This document shows positions 1 through 8,721 of a stretch of DNA of 64,000 nucleotides, piece after piece. A program made the position numbers and the translations under genes. Position 1 is the first letter of the stretch. Each line of letters starts with the position of its first letter. The stretch comes from Streptomyces sp. P9-A4 (GTDB lineage Bacteria > Actinomycetota > Actinomycetes > Streptomycetales > Streptomycetaceae): NCBI RefSeq assembly GCF_036634195.1, contig NZ_JAZIFY010000001.1, positions 6,768,501 through 6,832,500 of the forward strand, read 5' to 3'. The notes beneath the pieces were generated by a model. It was not told the origin of the DNA and searched no databases. It was given only the letters and a program-made list of their open reading frames with translations.

Positions 1-738
1 GGCGCCGAGGTCACCGGCGTCGGGCGGCACGGGAAGTTCCTCGACCTCGTCACCACCGGACCCGCGGGCGAGCTTCACATCCTCGTCCACCTCGCCCGCG
101 CGGGCTGGCTCCGCTGGCAGGACCCGCTGCCCTCCGGACCGCCCAAGCCGGGCAAGGGCCCGCTCGCCCTGCGCACCGCGCTCACCGGTGGCGACGGCTT
201 CGACCTCACCGAGGCGGGCACCACGAAGCGCCTCGCCGTGTACGTGGTGCGCGATCCGCAGGAGGTGCCGGGCGTGGCCCGTCTCGGCCCCGACCCGCTC
301 GCCGAGGACTTCGGGCCCGAGGAGTTCGCCGCCCTGCTCGACGGGGAACGCCGCCAGATCAAGGGCGCCCTGCGCGACCAGAGCCTCATCGCCGGTATCG
401 GCAACGCGTACAGCGACGAGATCCTGCACGCCGCGAAGACCTCCCCCTTCAAACCGACCGCGCACCTCACCCCGGCGGAGACGGCCGCCCTCTACACCGC
501 GATGAGGACCACCCTCCATGACGCCGTCGAACGCTCCCACGGCCTCGCCGCGGGCAGGCTCAAGGCCGAGAAGAAGAGCGGCCTGCGCGTCCACGGCCGC
601 ACCGGCGAACCCTGCCCGGTCTGCGGGGACACCATCCGCGAGGTCTCCTTCAGTGACTCCTCCCTCCAGTACTGCCCCACCTGCCAGACCGGCGGGAAGA
701 TCCTCGCCGACAGAAGGCTTTCCCGCCTTCTCAAGTAG
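1..738 (+). CDS. Fpg/Nei-family DNA glycosylase, 3' part (5' end outside window)
   Basis: The reading frame is open from the first base, so the N-terminus with the catalytic Pro/Glu is outside the window. The visible 245 residues contain the end of the N-terminal beta-sandwich (GKFLDL, then HLARAGWLRW) and the helix-two-turn-helix segment around QSLIAGIGNAYSDEIL. The C-terminal zinc finger has CPVC followed 16 residues later by CPTC and ends QTGGK. This is the arrangement of formamidopyrimidine-DNA glycosylases and endonuclease VIII relatives, which excise oxidised bases and nick the strand. Without the N-terminus I cannot say whether it is Fpg or Nei-type. The gene ends with TAG eight bases before the convergent MarR gene. 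Confidence 0.9.
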   Translation, partial: GAEVTGVGRHGKFLDLVTTGPAGELHILVHLARAGWLRWQDPLPSGPPKPGKGPLALRTALTGGDGFDLTEAGTTKRLAVYVVRDPQEVPGVARLGPDPLAEDFGPEEFAALLDGERRQIKGALRDQSLIAGIGNAYSDEILHAAKTSPFKPTAHLTPAETAALYTAMRTTLHDAVERSHGLAAGRLKAEKKSGLRVHGRTGEPCPVCGDTIREVSFSDSSLQYCPTCQTGGKILADRRLSRLLK

Positions 739-745
739 CCGGGGC

Positions 746-1228
746 CTACACCTCGTGCGCCGCGGCGAGTTCGGTGTTGAGCGTGCGCAGGAAGGAGGCG
801 ATCGTCGCGAGCTCCGCGGGCGTGAACCGGCCGCGTGCGGTCTCGGTGGCTCGCGCCAGTGGGCTGAAGTACTCGCGGGCCAGTTCGCGGGCCTCGGAGT
901 TGTAGACGAGGTGAACGACTCTGCGGTCCGCGCTGTCGCGTACGCGGCTGATGTGCCCTGAGCGTTCCAGCCGGTCGAGGCATGCCGTGACGGCCCCGGA
1001 TGTCAGACGCAGCTCTTCCTTCAGGCGCGTGGGGGTGGCGGGCTCGTCCGAGTCGGCGGCGGAATCCATGATCACGGACAGTGCGTGGATGTCCGTCGCG
1101 TGGAGACCGCTCCTGTGGGCGAAGTCCAGCGTGCTCCGGTTCAGCTCACGGTTGAGCGTGCGGAGCAGGACGGCGTACGCGAACAGGTCGCTGGGCCCGC
1201 CGGCGGCGTCCGGTGAAGGTGACTGCAT
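746..1228 (-). CDS. MarR-family transcriptional regulator
   Basis: A 160-residue winged-helix regulator of normal MarR length. The core reads TPTRLKEELRLTSGAVTACLDRLERSGHISRVRDSADRRVVHLVYN, which is the recognition helix followed by the beta-wing with its DxRR motif. Flanking helices form the dimer interface. It is divergent from the MMPL exporter, with a 7-bp inverted repeat between the two starts. That layout fits a ligand-released repressor controlling itself and the exporter. The ligand cannot be read from the sequence. The start is the ATG at 1228, just downstream of the palindrome. Confidence 0.93.
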   Translation of the reverse strand: MQSPSPDAAGGPSDLFAYAVLLRTLNRELNRSTLDFAHRSGLHATDIHALSVIMDSAADSDEPATPTRLKEELRLTSGAVTACLDRLERSGHISRVRDSADRRVVHLVYNSEARELAREYFSPLARATETARGRFTPAELATIASFLRTLNTELAAAHEV

Positions 1229-1231
1229 ACG

Positions 1232-1251
1232 TCAAGCATAATATTGCTTGA
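1232..1251. promoter_or_regulatory. Probable MarR operator (TCAAGCA-N6-TGCTTGA)
   Basis: Perfect 7-bp inverted repeat, TCAAGCA and TGCTTGA, around the AT-rich centre TAATAT. It lies four bases upstream of the marR start and 57 bases upstream of the MMPL start. AT-rich dyads of about 20 bp between a MarR gene and a divergent target are typical MarR sites. A 9-bp direct repeat TTGAGATAC follows at 1255-1263 and 1271-1279. Confidence 0.75.
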
Positions 1252-1308
1252 TCATTGAGATACTCTCTCCTTGAGATACCTCTGCCGGCCCGCCCCGTTA
1301 GGGAGTCG

Positions 1309-3447
1309 ATGAATAGCGCGCGCCGACCGGTCCGATGGCTGGTCCCCCTCGTACTCTTGGTTGTCTGGCTCGGCCTGGGAGGCGCCTTCGGCTCCTACGC
1401 GGGCAAGCTCGGCGAGGTCTCCACGAACGACCAGGCGGCCTTCCTGCCCCAGAACGCCGAGTCCACCCGCGTCATCGCCCAGCAGAAGGCCTTCAACCAG
1501 CAGGAAACCCTCCCCGCCGTCGTCGTCTGGACAGCGGACGGGGGCGCCGACGTCTCGGAAGCCCAGCAGAAGGCGGCCACTGCCGCGCTGCGTTCGCTGG
1601 CGCGGGCCGAAGGTGTCGAAGGGGCGCCCTCTCCGGCCTTCCGCTCCGAGGACGGAAAGGCTCTGCAGGGCGTCGTGCCCCTCTCGCCCGACCTCGGGGA
1701 ACGGCTCGGTGAGGTTCTGGACGAGGTCGAGCGCGCGGCGGCCGGGGTGCCGGAGACGCGTGCCCAGCTCGCCGGGCCGGCGGCGACCCAGGGGGATCTG
1801 AAAGAAGCGTTCGCGGGAATCGACGGACTTCTGCTCGGGGTGGCGCTCGCCGCCGTCCTGCTCATCCTGCTGCTCGTCTACCGCAGTGTCCTGCTCCCCT
1901 TCCTGATCATCATCAGCGCCGTCTTCGCACTCGGGGTCGCCAGTGCGATCGTGTACGTCCTCGCCGACCACGGCATCGTCCGGGTCGACGGCCAGGTCCA
2001 GGGCATTCTGTCCATCCTGGTGATCGGCGCGGCCACCGACTACGCACTCCTCCTCACCGCCCGCTTCCGCGAAGAGACCGCCGCCGGAGGTGACCGCTTC
2101 ACCGCTGCCCGGGCCGCCACCAGGGGATCCTTCGGTGCCATCACCGCCAGCGCCGCGACCGTCGCCCTCGGCCTCCTGGCCCTGCTCCTCAGCGACCTGA
2201 CCAACAACAGGGCCCTCGGACCGGTCGGCGCGATCGGCGTCGTCTGCGCCGTACTGACGACTCTCACGTTCCTCCCCGCCGTCCTCGCCCTGACGGGCAA
2301 GGCCGCCTTCTGGCCGGCGCAGCCGAGATCGGCCGACGCCGAAACGGGCGGTCACGGCATCTGGCGGCGCGTCGCCCACTGGGTGGACACGCGCCCCCGA
2401 CCGCTGTGGATCATCACCACCGGGATCCTGCTGGCCGGCGCGGCGTTCTTCCCCGCCCTCCAGTCGAAGGGCGTCCCTCTCGACGAACTGTTCGTCAACG
2501 ACGCTCCGTCCGTCGCCGCTCAGCAGACGCTGGGCCGGCACTTCCCCGGCGGCTCAGGCCAGCCCGTGGTCATCATCGCCGAGGCCGAATCCCAGGCCGC
2601 GGTGCGCGAAGCGGCCATCGCGACACCCGGAGTGGCCGACGTGCGGGTGACCACCGGCACCCCCGGCGGGCAGCCCCTGGTCGTCGACGGCAGAGTCCGC
2701 CTCGACGCCACGCTGGCCGACGCCCCCGACAGCGACGCGGCCAAGCGGACCGTCCAGAACCTGCGCGAACGCGTGCACACCGCCGAAGCGAGCACCCTGG
2801 TGGGCGGCTACACGGCGCAGCAGTACGACACGCAGCGCACCGCGGAACACGACAAGAACCTGATCATTCCCGTCGTCCTGTCCATCATCCTCGTCATCCT
2901 GATCGTCCTCCTCCGATCCCTGCTCCTGCCCGTTCTCCTGGTCGCCACCGTCGGCCTGAACTACCTGGCGACGCTCGGCATCGCGGGACTGGTCTTCGAG
3001 TACGGCTTCGGCTTCTCCGGAACGGACGCCTCCGTACCTCTGTACGGATTCGTCTTCCTCGTGGCCCTCGGGGTCGACTACAACATCTTCCTCATGTCCC
3101 GCGTACGCGAGGAGACCCTGCGGCTGGGGACCCGGCAGGGCATGCTGCGCGGCCTCATCGCCACCGGCGGTGTGATCACGTCGGCGGGAGTCGTCCTCGC
3201 CGCGACCTTCGCGGCCCTCATCGTCATTCCGCTCGCCTTCCTGGCCCAGATCGCGTTCATCGTCGCCTTCGGCGTACTCCTCGACACGATCGTGGTGCGG
3301 TCGCTCCTGGTACCCGCTCTGGTACGCGACATCGGCCCTACGGTCTGGTGGCCCGGCCGACTCGCACACGAGGCCCCCCACGAGAACCCGGACTCGACCG
3401 CGACCGGTACGAAGACCGCGGACTCGGAAGAGAGCCGCACCGGCTAG
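1309..3447 (+). CDS. MMPL-family (RND superfamily) membrane exporter
   Basis: A 712-residue, roughly 12-TM protein with internal duplication. Each half has one TM, a large extracytoplasmic domain and a five-TM bundle. The proton-relay GxxxDY-type motifs are present in both halves (IGAATDYALLLTARFREE and VALGVDYNIFLMSRVREE). The family exports lipids, pigments or hydrophobic drugs using the proton gradient. I chose ATG 1309, preceded by AGGGAG at 1300-1305. An in-frame TTG at 1255 would add an un-family-like leader and run into the operator. Divergent MarR control is likely. The C-terminal tail is short and hydrophilic, not the long tail of mycobacterial MmpL proteins. Confidence 0.92.
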   Translation: MNSARRPVRWLVPLVLLVVWLGLGGAFGSYAGKLGEVSTNDQAAFLPQNAESTRVIAQQKAFNQQETLPAVVVWTADGGADVSEAQQKAATAALRSLARAEGVEGAPSPAFRSEDGKALQGVVPLSPDLGERLGEVLDEVERAAAGVPETRAQLAGPAATQGDLKEAFAGIDGLLLGVALAAVLLILLLVYRSVLLPFLIIISAVFALGVASAIVYVLADHGIVRVDGQVQGILSILVIGAATDYALLLTARFREETAAGGDRFTAARAATRGSFGAITASAATVALGLLALLLSDLTNNRALGPVGAIGVVCAVLTTLTFLPAVLALTGKAAFWPAQPRSADAETGGHGIWRRVAHWVDTRPRPLWIITTGILLAGAAFFPALQSKGVPLDELFVNDAPSVAAQQTLGRHFPGGSGQPVVIIAEAESQAAVREAAIATPGVADVRVTTGTPGGQPLVVDGRVRLDATLADAPDSDAAKRTVQNLRERVHTAEASTLVGGYTAQQYDTQRTAEHDKNLIIPVVLSIILVILIVLLRSLLLPVLLVATVGLNYLATLGIAGLVFEYGFGFSGTDASVPLYGFVFLVALGVDYNIFLMSRVREETLRLGTRQGMLRGLIATGGVITSAGVVLAATFAALIVIPLAFLAQIAFIVAFGVLLDTIVVRSLLVPALVRDIGPTVWWPGRLAHEAPHENPDSTATGTKTADSEESRTG

Positions 3448-3490
3448 GAACACCCGAAACCGCGACAACACTCGACCGATCCGGCTCAAA

Positions 3491-3496
3491 TAGACT
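3491..3496 (+). promoter_or_regulatory. -10 hexamer TAGACT, probable leaderless promoter
   Basis: TAGACT lies 7 nt before the ATG at 3504 and no Shine-Dalgarno is present. Transcription would start at or next to the start codon. The -35 region is weak. Confidence 0.5.
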
Positions 3497-3503
3497 GCGG
3501 CGC

Positions 3504-4262
3504 ATGCTGCGCGTACTGGCCGTCGACGACGAGGAACCCGCCCTCGGAGAGCTGCTCTACCTGCTGCGCGCCGACCCCCGCGTCCGTACCGCCGAAGGCG
3601 CGGGCGACGCCACCGCCGCCCTGCGAAGGATCGGACGCGCGCTGGAGACCGGACCCGAGGGCGACCAGGCGATCGACGTCGTCTTCCTCGACATCCACAT
3701 GCCCGGCCTCACCGGACTCGACGTGGCCCGGTTGCTCGCGGGCTTCGCCCGGCCGCCGCTCGTCGTCTTCGTCACCGCCCACGAGGGCTTCGCGCTCCAG
3801 GCCTTCGACCTGAAGGCGGTCGACTACGTCCTCAAGCCCGTCCGCCGCGAACGCCTCGCCGAAGCCGTCCGCCGTGTCCACGACCTCGTGCACGCCACCG
3901 CACTCCCCGCCCCGGCCGCGCCCGCCGCTTCCGAGCAGATCCCCGTCGAACTCGGCGGGATCACCCGCTTCGTGTCCGTCGACGACATCGCCTACGTAGA
4001 GGCCCACGGCGACTACGCCCGCCTCCACACCGACCACGGCAGCCATCTCGTCCGCATCCCGCTCTCCACCCTCGAAGAGCGCTGGGCCGCCCGCGGCTTC
4101 GTCCGCATCCACCGCAGCCACCTCGTGGCCCTCGGCCGGATCGACGAACTCCGGCTCGACGGCGGCGCCACCTCCGTACGGGTCGGCGACACCGATCTGG
4201 CGGTCAGCCGCCGGCACGCCCGCCCGCTGCGGGACCTCCTGATGCGCCGCGCCGGGGGCTGA
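3504..4262 (+). CDS. LytTR-type response regulator
   Basis: 252 residues. The N-terminal receiver domain (about 1-120) begins LRVLAVDDE, has the phospho-acceptor Asp in VVFLDIHMPG and the conserved Lys in DYVLKPV. The C-terminal LytTR DNA-binding domain (about 150-250) has the typical YVEAHGDYARLHT, the FVRIHRSHLV strand and the final RRHARPLRDLL. It is the partner of the LytS-type kinase at 6601, with the symporter genes between them. It probably activates that transporter in response to its substrate. Upstream in-frame codons lie inside the MMPL gene and were not used as a start. Confidence 0.92.
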   Translation: MLRVLAVDDEEPALGELLYLLRADPRVRTAEGAGDATAALRRIGRALETGPEGDQAIDVVFLDIHMPGLTGLDVARLLAGFARPPLVVFVTAHEGFALQAFDLKAVDYVLKPVRRERLAEAVRRVHDLVHATALPAPAAPAASEQIPVELGGITRFVSVDDIAYVEAHGDYARLHTDHGSHLVRIPLSTLEERWAARGFVRIHRSHLVALGRIDELRLDGGATSVRVGDTDLAVSRRHARPLRDLLMRRAGG

Positions 4263-4392
4263 GCACGGCTCCGGTCCGCCCCCTACCGCGGGTGCTCCCA
4301 CCTGCGTAGACTCCACGCGTCCCGGGCCCGAGGCCAGGAGGGACTTTCCGGAAACGGCCGAGGGCCGCCACCGCCGAGGGAAGCGGACGCCG

Positions 4393-4806
4393 ATGCCCGA
4401 GCAGCACCCTCACCCGGCCTTCGGCCGGGGGGACCCCCAGCGCAGGCCCCGCCGCGAGACCGTCACCTACGCCTCCGCCCACGGCACCGGCGCGGGGCCG
4501 AGCCCCGCGCGGCGACGCCCGGTCCACCCGCCCGCCCGCTCCGAGATCGACGAGCAGACCACCCTCGGCCACACCTATGTCCGCTCCCTGATGCGCAGCC
4601 AGCTGCGCGCCGCCCTCACCGCTCTCGGCGCTCTCGCCCTGCTCGTCGGCTCCCTGCCGCTGGTCCTCGCCGTCCCCGCCCCCGAGGCGATCGTCTGGAT
4701 CGTCCTCGGCGTCGGGGTGTACCCGGTCGTCTGGGCCATCGCCCACTGGTACGTGCGCCGGGCCGAACGCAACGAGCGCGACTTCACCCGCCTCGTCGAA
4801 CGCTGA
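4393..4806 (+). CDS. Small two-TM membrane protein upstream of a symporter
   Basis: 137 residues. The first 60 are disordered and Arg/Pro-rich. Two TM helices follow (about 73-95 and 99-118), then a charged cytoplasmic tail RRAERNERDFTRLVER. It sits 10 bases before the sodium:solute symporter, the place taken by the YjcH/DUF485 partner of acetate permease ActP in proteobacteria. Size, topology and position agree with such an accessory subunit, but I cannot confirm homology. The start is uncertain; a codon nearer the TM region is possible. Confidence 0.75.
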   Translation: MPEQHPHPAFGRGDPQRRPRRETVTYASAHGTGAGPSPARRRPVHPPARSEIDEQTTLGHTYVRSLMRSQLRAALTALGALALLVGSLPLVLAVPAPEAIVWIVLGVGVYPVVWAIAHWYVRRAERNERDFTRLVER

Positions 4807-4816
4807 AACCCCCTCC

Positions 4817-6604
4817 GTGAACCAGACCTACGCCGTCGCGGCCGTCACCGCCGTCGTCCTCGCCACCGTCCTCATCGGCGCCCTCGGCCTGCGCGTCTCC
4901 CGCACCACCTCCGACTTCTACGTGGCCTCCCGCACCGTCCGGCCCGCGCTCAACGCCGCCGCGATCAGCGGCGAGTACCTGTCCGCCGCCTCCTTCCTCG
5001 GCATCGCCGGACTCGTCCTCGTCCAGGGCCCCGCCATGCTCTGGTACCCGGTCGGCTACACCGCCGGATACCTCGTGCTCCTCGTCCTCGTCGCCGCCCC
5101 GCTGCGCCGCTCGGGGGCGTACACCCTCTCCGACTTCGCCGAGGCCCGCCTCGAATCCCCGCAGGCCCGCCGGCTCGCCAGCCTCTTCGTCGTCGGCATC
5201 GGCTGGCTGTACCTGCTGCCTCAGCTCCAGGGCGCCGGGCTCACCCTGGAGATCCTCACCGGAGCCCCCGACTGGGTCGGCGGGCTGCTCGTGGCGCTCG
5301 TCGTCACCGGCACGGTCGCCGCCGGAGGGATGCGGAGCATCACCTTCGTCCAGGCCTTCCAGTACTGGCTGAAGCTCACCGCCCTGCTCGTCCCCGCCCT
5401 CTTCCTGCTCGCCGCCTGGTACGGCGACGGGGCACCCAGGGCCCGCTTCGACGCCCCGGCCGTGCTGCGCGGCCACACCGTCGTCACGGTCGCCGACACC
5501 GTACGGATCGGGCTGGACGAGCCGCTCACCCTCACCGTCACCGGCAGCGTCGACTCCGTCCCGTACGAGCACCGGACCCTGACGCTCGCGCCCGGGACCC
5601 ACCACGTCCTCGCCGGCACCTCGCTCGCCTTCGCCCCGGGCACGGCGCTCCCCGAGCGGGCCGTGAGCGGCACCGATCCGCTCGGCTGGTCCCAGCCGCT
5701 GGCCGGCGGACGCGACGGCCACCAGCTGTACGCCACCTACGGGCTCATCCTGGCGACCTTCCTCGGCACCATGGGCCTGCCGCACGTCGCCGTCCGCTTC
5801 TACACCAGCCCGCACGGCCGCGCCGCCCGCCGCACCACCCTCGTCGTCCTCGGCCTCGTCGGCGCCTTCTACCTGCTGCCCCCGCTCTACGGCGCCCTCG
5901 GCCGGATCTACGCCCCCGAACTCGCCCTCACCGGCTCCGCCGACGCCGCCGTGCTCGTGCTCCCCGACCGCATCCTCGGCGGCCTCCCGGGGGACCTGCT
6001 CGGCGCGCTCCTCGCGGGCGGCGCCTTCGCCGCCTTCCTCTCCACCGCCTCCGGGCTCACCATGTCCGTCGCCGGAGTCCTCACCCAGGACGTGCTGCCC
6101 TCCCGGGGCGTACGGCACTTCCGCCTCGCGACCCTCCTCGCCACCGCCGTCCCGCTCGCCGTCGGCGTGGCCGCCTCGAAGGTGCCGGTCGCCGACGCCG
6201 TCGGCCTCGCCTTCGCCGTCTCCGCCTCCTCCTTCTGCCCGTTGCTCGTCCTCGGCATCTGGTGGCGGCGGCTGACCCCGCCCGGCGCCATGGCCGGACT
6301 TCTGCTCGGCGGCGGCTCCGCCCTCGCGGCGGTGATGGCGACCCGGGCAGGGCTCGCGCCCGAGGGGTGGCCGCACACGCTGATGGCCTGGCCGGCCGTC
6401 TGGTCGGTGCCGCTCGGCTTCCTCACCATGGTCCTCGTCTCGCTCGCCACCCCCCGCCGGATCCCGCCGGGCACACCGGCCCTCCTCGCACGCCTCCACC
6501 TGCCGGAGGAGATCACCGGGCTGACGGGCGAGGCCGCGGGCTTCCCGCCCGCCCAGAACCCACGCGCCCCCGCCACGGGCGGACCCCCGGAGGTGCACCG
6601 ATGA
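4817..6604 (+). CDS. Sodium:solute symporter (SSS family, ActP-like)
   Basis: 595 residues with about 13 TM helices. It has the N-terminal SDFYVASRTV and the ISGEYLSAASFLGIAGL segment common to cation/acetate symporters. An extracytoplasmic insertion of about 90 residues (roughly 205-300, rich in Thr and Val) interrupts the core, as in actinobacterial members. Likely substrates are small monocarboxylates such as acetate or pyruvate; this is inferred from family and context. It starts at GTG 4817, just after the two-TM protein, and its TGA overlaps the kinase ATG (ATGA). Confidence 0.88.
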   Translation: MNQTYAVAAVTAVVLATVLIGALGLRVSRTTSDFYVASRTVRPALNAAAISGEYLSAASFLGIAGLVLVQGPAMLWYPVGYTAGYLVLLVLVAAPLRRSGAYTLSDFAEARLESPQARRLASLFVVGIGWLYLLPQLQGAGLTLEILTGAPDWVGGLLVALVVTGTVAAGGMRSITFVQAFQYWLKLTALLVPALFLLAAWYGDGAPRARFDAPAVLRGHTVVTVADTVRIGLDEPLTLTVTGSVDSVPYEHRTLTLAPGTHHVLAGTSLAFAPGTALPERAVSGTDPLGWSQPLAGGRDGHQLYATYGLILATFLGTMGLPHVAVRFYTSPHGRAARRTTLVVLGLVGAFYLLPPLYGALGRIYAPELALTGSADAAVLVLPDRILGGLPGDLLGALLAGGAFAAFLSTASGLTMSVAGVLTQDVLPSRGVRHFRLATLLATAVPLAVGVAASKVPVADAVGLAFAVSASSFCPLLVLGIWWRRLTPPGAMAGLLLGGGSALAAVMATRAGLAPEGWPHTLMAWPAVWSVPLGFLTMVLVSLATPRRIPPGTPALLARLHLPEEITGLTGEAAGFPPAQNPRAPATGGPPEVHR

Positions 6605-7797
6605 GCGGCATCGCCCTCGCCGCCGCGGCCGTACTGCTCGCCGCCGGTTTCGTCCTCGGCCGGTACGCGGCCCGGCGCGGCGGGCCCGCCGCCGACCCCG
6701 ACCTCGGCACGCCCGTCGAGCGGGCCACCTTCCACACCCTGCACACCGCCTCGCTCGCGGCCCCGCCGCTCCGGGCCGGACTCACCGAGGAGACCGCCCG
6801 CAAGGCGGCGGGGACCCTCCGCTCGCTCCTCGGCACCGAGGCGCTCTGCCTCACCGACCGGGGTGCGGTCCTCGCCTGGGACGGACCGGGCGAGGAACAC
6901 CACCGGGCGCACGTCCCTCACCAGGCGGCCGACACCCTGGAGTCGGGCCGCAGCCGGTCCGCGCCCACCGGCTGCGCCGATCCGGCGTGCCCGCTGCGGT
7001 GGGCGGTGATCGCCCCGCTCACCGGGGAGGACGGGGTGCTCGGCGCGCTGGTCGCCTACGGCTCGCGGGAGTCCGCCGTCCTGGTGCGGGCCGCCACCGA
7101 AGTCGCCCGCTGGGCCTCCGTACAGCTGGAACTGGCCGAGCTCGACCGCTCGCGGACCCGGATCGTGGAGGCCGAGATCCGTGCGCTGCGCGCCCAGATC
7201 TCCCCGCACTTCATCTTCAACTCCCTCGCGGCCATAGCCTCGTTCGTCCGCACCGACCCGGAGCAGGCCCGGGAACTCCTGCTCGAATTCGCCGACTTCA
7301 CCCGCTACTCCTTCCGCAGGCACGGCGAGTTCGCCCAGCTGGCCGACGAACTGCGGTCCGTCGAGCAGTACTTGGCCCTGGCGGGGGCCCGCTTCGGAGA
7401 CCGGCTCAAGGTGACCCTCCAGATCGCCCCCGAGGTGCTGCCGGTGACCCTGCCCTTCCTCTGCCTCCAGCCCCTGGTGGAGAACGCGGTGAAGCACGGC
7501 CTCCAGGACCGGGAGCGGGGCTGCCGGGTCACCATCGCCGCCCGGGACGCGGGCGCGGAGGCCGTGGTGACCGTCGAGGACGACGGCATCGGCATGGACC
7601 CGGAACTACTGCGCGCGGTCCTGCGCGGCGAGCACCCGGCGGGCTCCGGCATCGGCCTCTCCAACGTGGACGAGAGGCTGCGCCAGGTGTACGGGGCGGA
7701 GTACGGGCTCGTCATCGAGACGGGCGTCCGGGCGGGCATGAAGGTGACCGTACGCGTTCCCAAGTACCGCCCAGGAGTGCATCGTTCGGCACCCTGA
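6601..7797 (+). CDS. LytS-type sensor histidine kinase
   Basis: 398 residues. One N-terminal TM anchor (about 2-22), then a GAF-like sensor region to about 185. The His_kinase domain has the phospho-acceptor His in RAQISPHFIFNSLAAI. The ATPase domain has the N-box LVENAVKHGL, the DDGIGM motif and GSGIGLSNVDERL. Unlike classical LytS it lacks the multi-TM sensor. The cotranscribed symporter may supply the membrane sensing, as proposed for transporter-coupled kinases. It overlaps the symporter stop by four bases. Partner regulator: the LytTR protein at 3504. Confidence 0.9.
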   Translation: MSGIALAAAAVLLAAGFVLGRYAARRGGPAADPDLGTPVERATFHTLHTASLAAPPLRAGLTEETARKAAGTLRSLLGTEALCLTDRGAVLAWDGPGEEHHRAHVPHQAADTLESGRSRSAPTGCADPACPLRWAVIAPLTGEDGVLGALVAYGSRESAVLVRAATEVARWASVQLELAELDRSRTRIVEAEIRALRAQISPHFIFNSLAAIASFVRTDPEQARELLLEFADFTRYSFRRHGEFAQLADELRSVEQYLALAGARFGDRLKVTLQIAPEVLPVTLPFLCLQPLVENAVKHGLQDRERGCRVTIAARDAGAEAVVTVEDDGIGMDPELLRAVLRGEHPAGSGIGLSNVDERLRQVYGAEYGLVIETGVRAGMKVTVRVPKYRPGVHRSAP

Positions 7798-7810
7798 ACG
7801 GGGCGGCGGC

Positions 7811-8317
7811 TCAGCGCAGGTGCAGCGAGAGGTGTGCGAGCGGCAGGCCGAGCTTCCAGGCCGGCAGCCAGATCTGGTCGTCCTCGTCGACGGGGGAGTC
7901 GGGACCGGCCCTGCCATCGAGGTCGGCGGCGCGCACCCAGGTGTCCCGCAGGCTGCGCCACGCGGTCTCGGCCAGCGCCAGGTCGGGGGCGCCGCCGCCG
8001 GCCGTACGCCGGGCGGTGAGCCGCTCCTCGACCCAGGGCGGCCAGGACCGGTCGTACGCCGTATGGCGCAGCCACTCGTCGATCCGGCCGTCGGCCCGGC
8101 CGCCCGTCGGCCCTCCCGGCTCCTCCGAGAGGAGGACGGTGAGGGAGAGCGCCTGGAGACCCGCCCGGTACTCCAGCGAGCCGGGCGCCACGAGTGCGGC
8201 GGCCCGCAGCACCTCGTCGGCCAGGTACTCGGCGCACAGCCAGGCCATCGGTACGGCGAGACCGCCGCCGCTCGTGCCGCCGGCGCCGTTCGTGCTCTCG
8301 GGCAGCAACGTTCCCAC
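7811..8317 (-). CDS. Protein of unknown function, Trp- and Leu-rich
   Basis: I do not recognise this family. The C-terminal 145 residues look genuinely coding, with a patterned mix of Leu, Ala, Glu and several Trp (MAWLCAEYLADEVLRAA, DEWLRHTAYDRSW, DDQIWLPAWKLGLPLAH) and strong G/C third positions. No signal peptide or TM segment. The start is uncertain: GTG 8317 has a purine-rich GGGAGA just upstream, and ATG 8248 is the first ATG in the convincing part. Upstream of 8317 the frame loses coding character. It is convergent with the LytS kinase, 13 bases apart. Confidence 0.6.
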   Translation of the reverse strand: MGTLLPESTNGAGGTSGGGLAVPMAWLCAEYLADEVLRAAALVAPGSLEYRAGLQALSLTVLLSEEPGGPTGGRADGRIDEWLRHTAYDRSWPPWVEERLTARRTAGGGAPDLALAETAWRSLRDTWVRAADLDGRAGPDSPVDEDDQIWLPAWKLGLPLAHLSLHLR

Positions 8318-8541
8318 CTTCTCCCGGAGATCGGGGACCCGGATGTGCGGGACCCGGGGAGAGCTTCCTCCGAGAAGGGCGCCCGTGTGTCCCGCTTTGC
8401 TCAACTCGCCCGTGTGGATTCGGATACGTTTCCCGGCCGGATCGGTACCGGTGATGCGGATGAGACGCAGGGGTACCGATGGCCTGAGGGGTGTGCTGCT
8501 CGATCCAGTCCGTGGCCCGTACCGCGTCGGGCGTCCGGTCG

Positions 8542-8721
8542 TCAGCCGAGCAGGGCGTACACGGCGGTGGCGTGGGCGGCCGTCTCCTCGGTGCCCTCGG
8601 CCGTCATGGTGATGTCGGCGAAGGCCATCCGCTTCCCCGCCTTGGTGAGCCGGGCCCGCACCAGGACGTCGGCGCCGACGACCGCCCGCTGGAAGCTGAT
8701 GGACTGCTGGACGGTGGTCAT
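8542..8721 (-). pseudogene. C-terminal half of a PaaI-type hotdog thioesterase, coupled to the sigma factor
   Basis: A 59-codon frame beginning MTTVQQSISFQRAVVGAD and ending ATAVYALLG. It matches the second half of the hotdog fold of PaaI-like acyl-CoA thioesterases: the central strand, the ARLTKAGKRMAFADITMT strand pair and the terminal YALL. The first half, with the catalytic Asp/Asn helix, is missing. Its ATG overlaps the TGA of the upstream sigma factor gene (ATGA), so it is likely translated. In related ECF operons this slot usually holds an anti-sigma factor. It is probably a remnant left when the sigma gene landed in a thioesterase gene; a functional mini-protein is possible but unproven. 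Confidence 0.6.

Noticed and set aside
4410..4440. Hairpin CCGGCC-TTC-GGCCGG as a terminator
   Set aside because: It lies inside the coding region of the two-TM protein, close to its start, so termination there is unlikely; it may instead mean the true start is further downstream.
4784..6598. Long minus-strand open frame opposite the sodium:solute symporter
   Set aside because: It is the antisense shadow of a well-supported membrane protein. The product is an artificial Gly/Asp/Glu-rich chain with no family features.
8400..8541. Possible gene fragment reading DRTPDAVRATDWIEQHTP on the minus strand
   Set aside because: Some coding character, but no start, no stop context and no recognised family; too short to call. 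It may be a further piece of a decayed gene.
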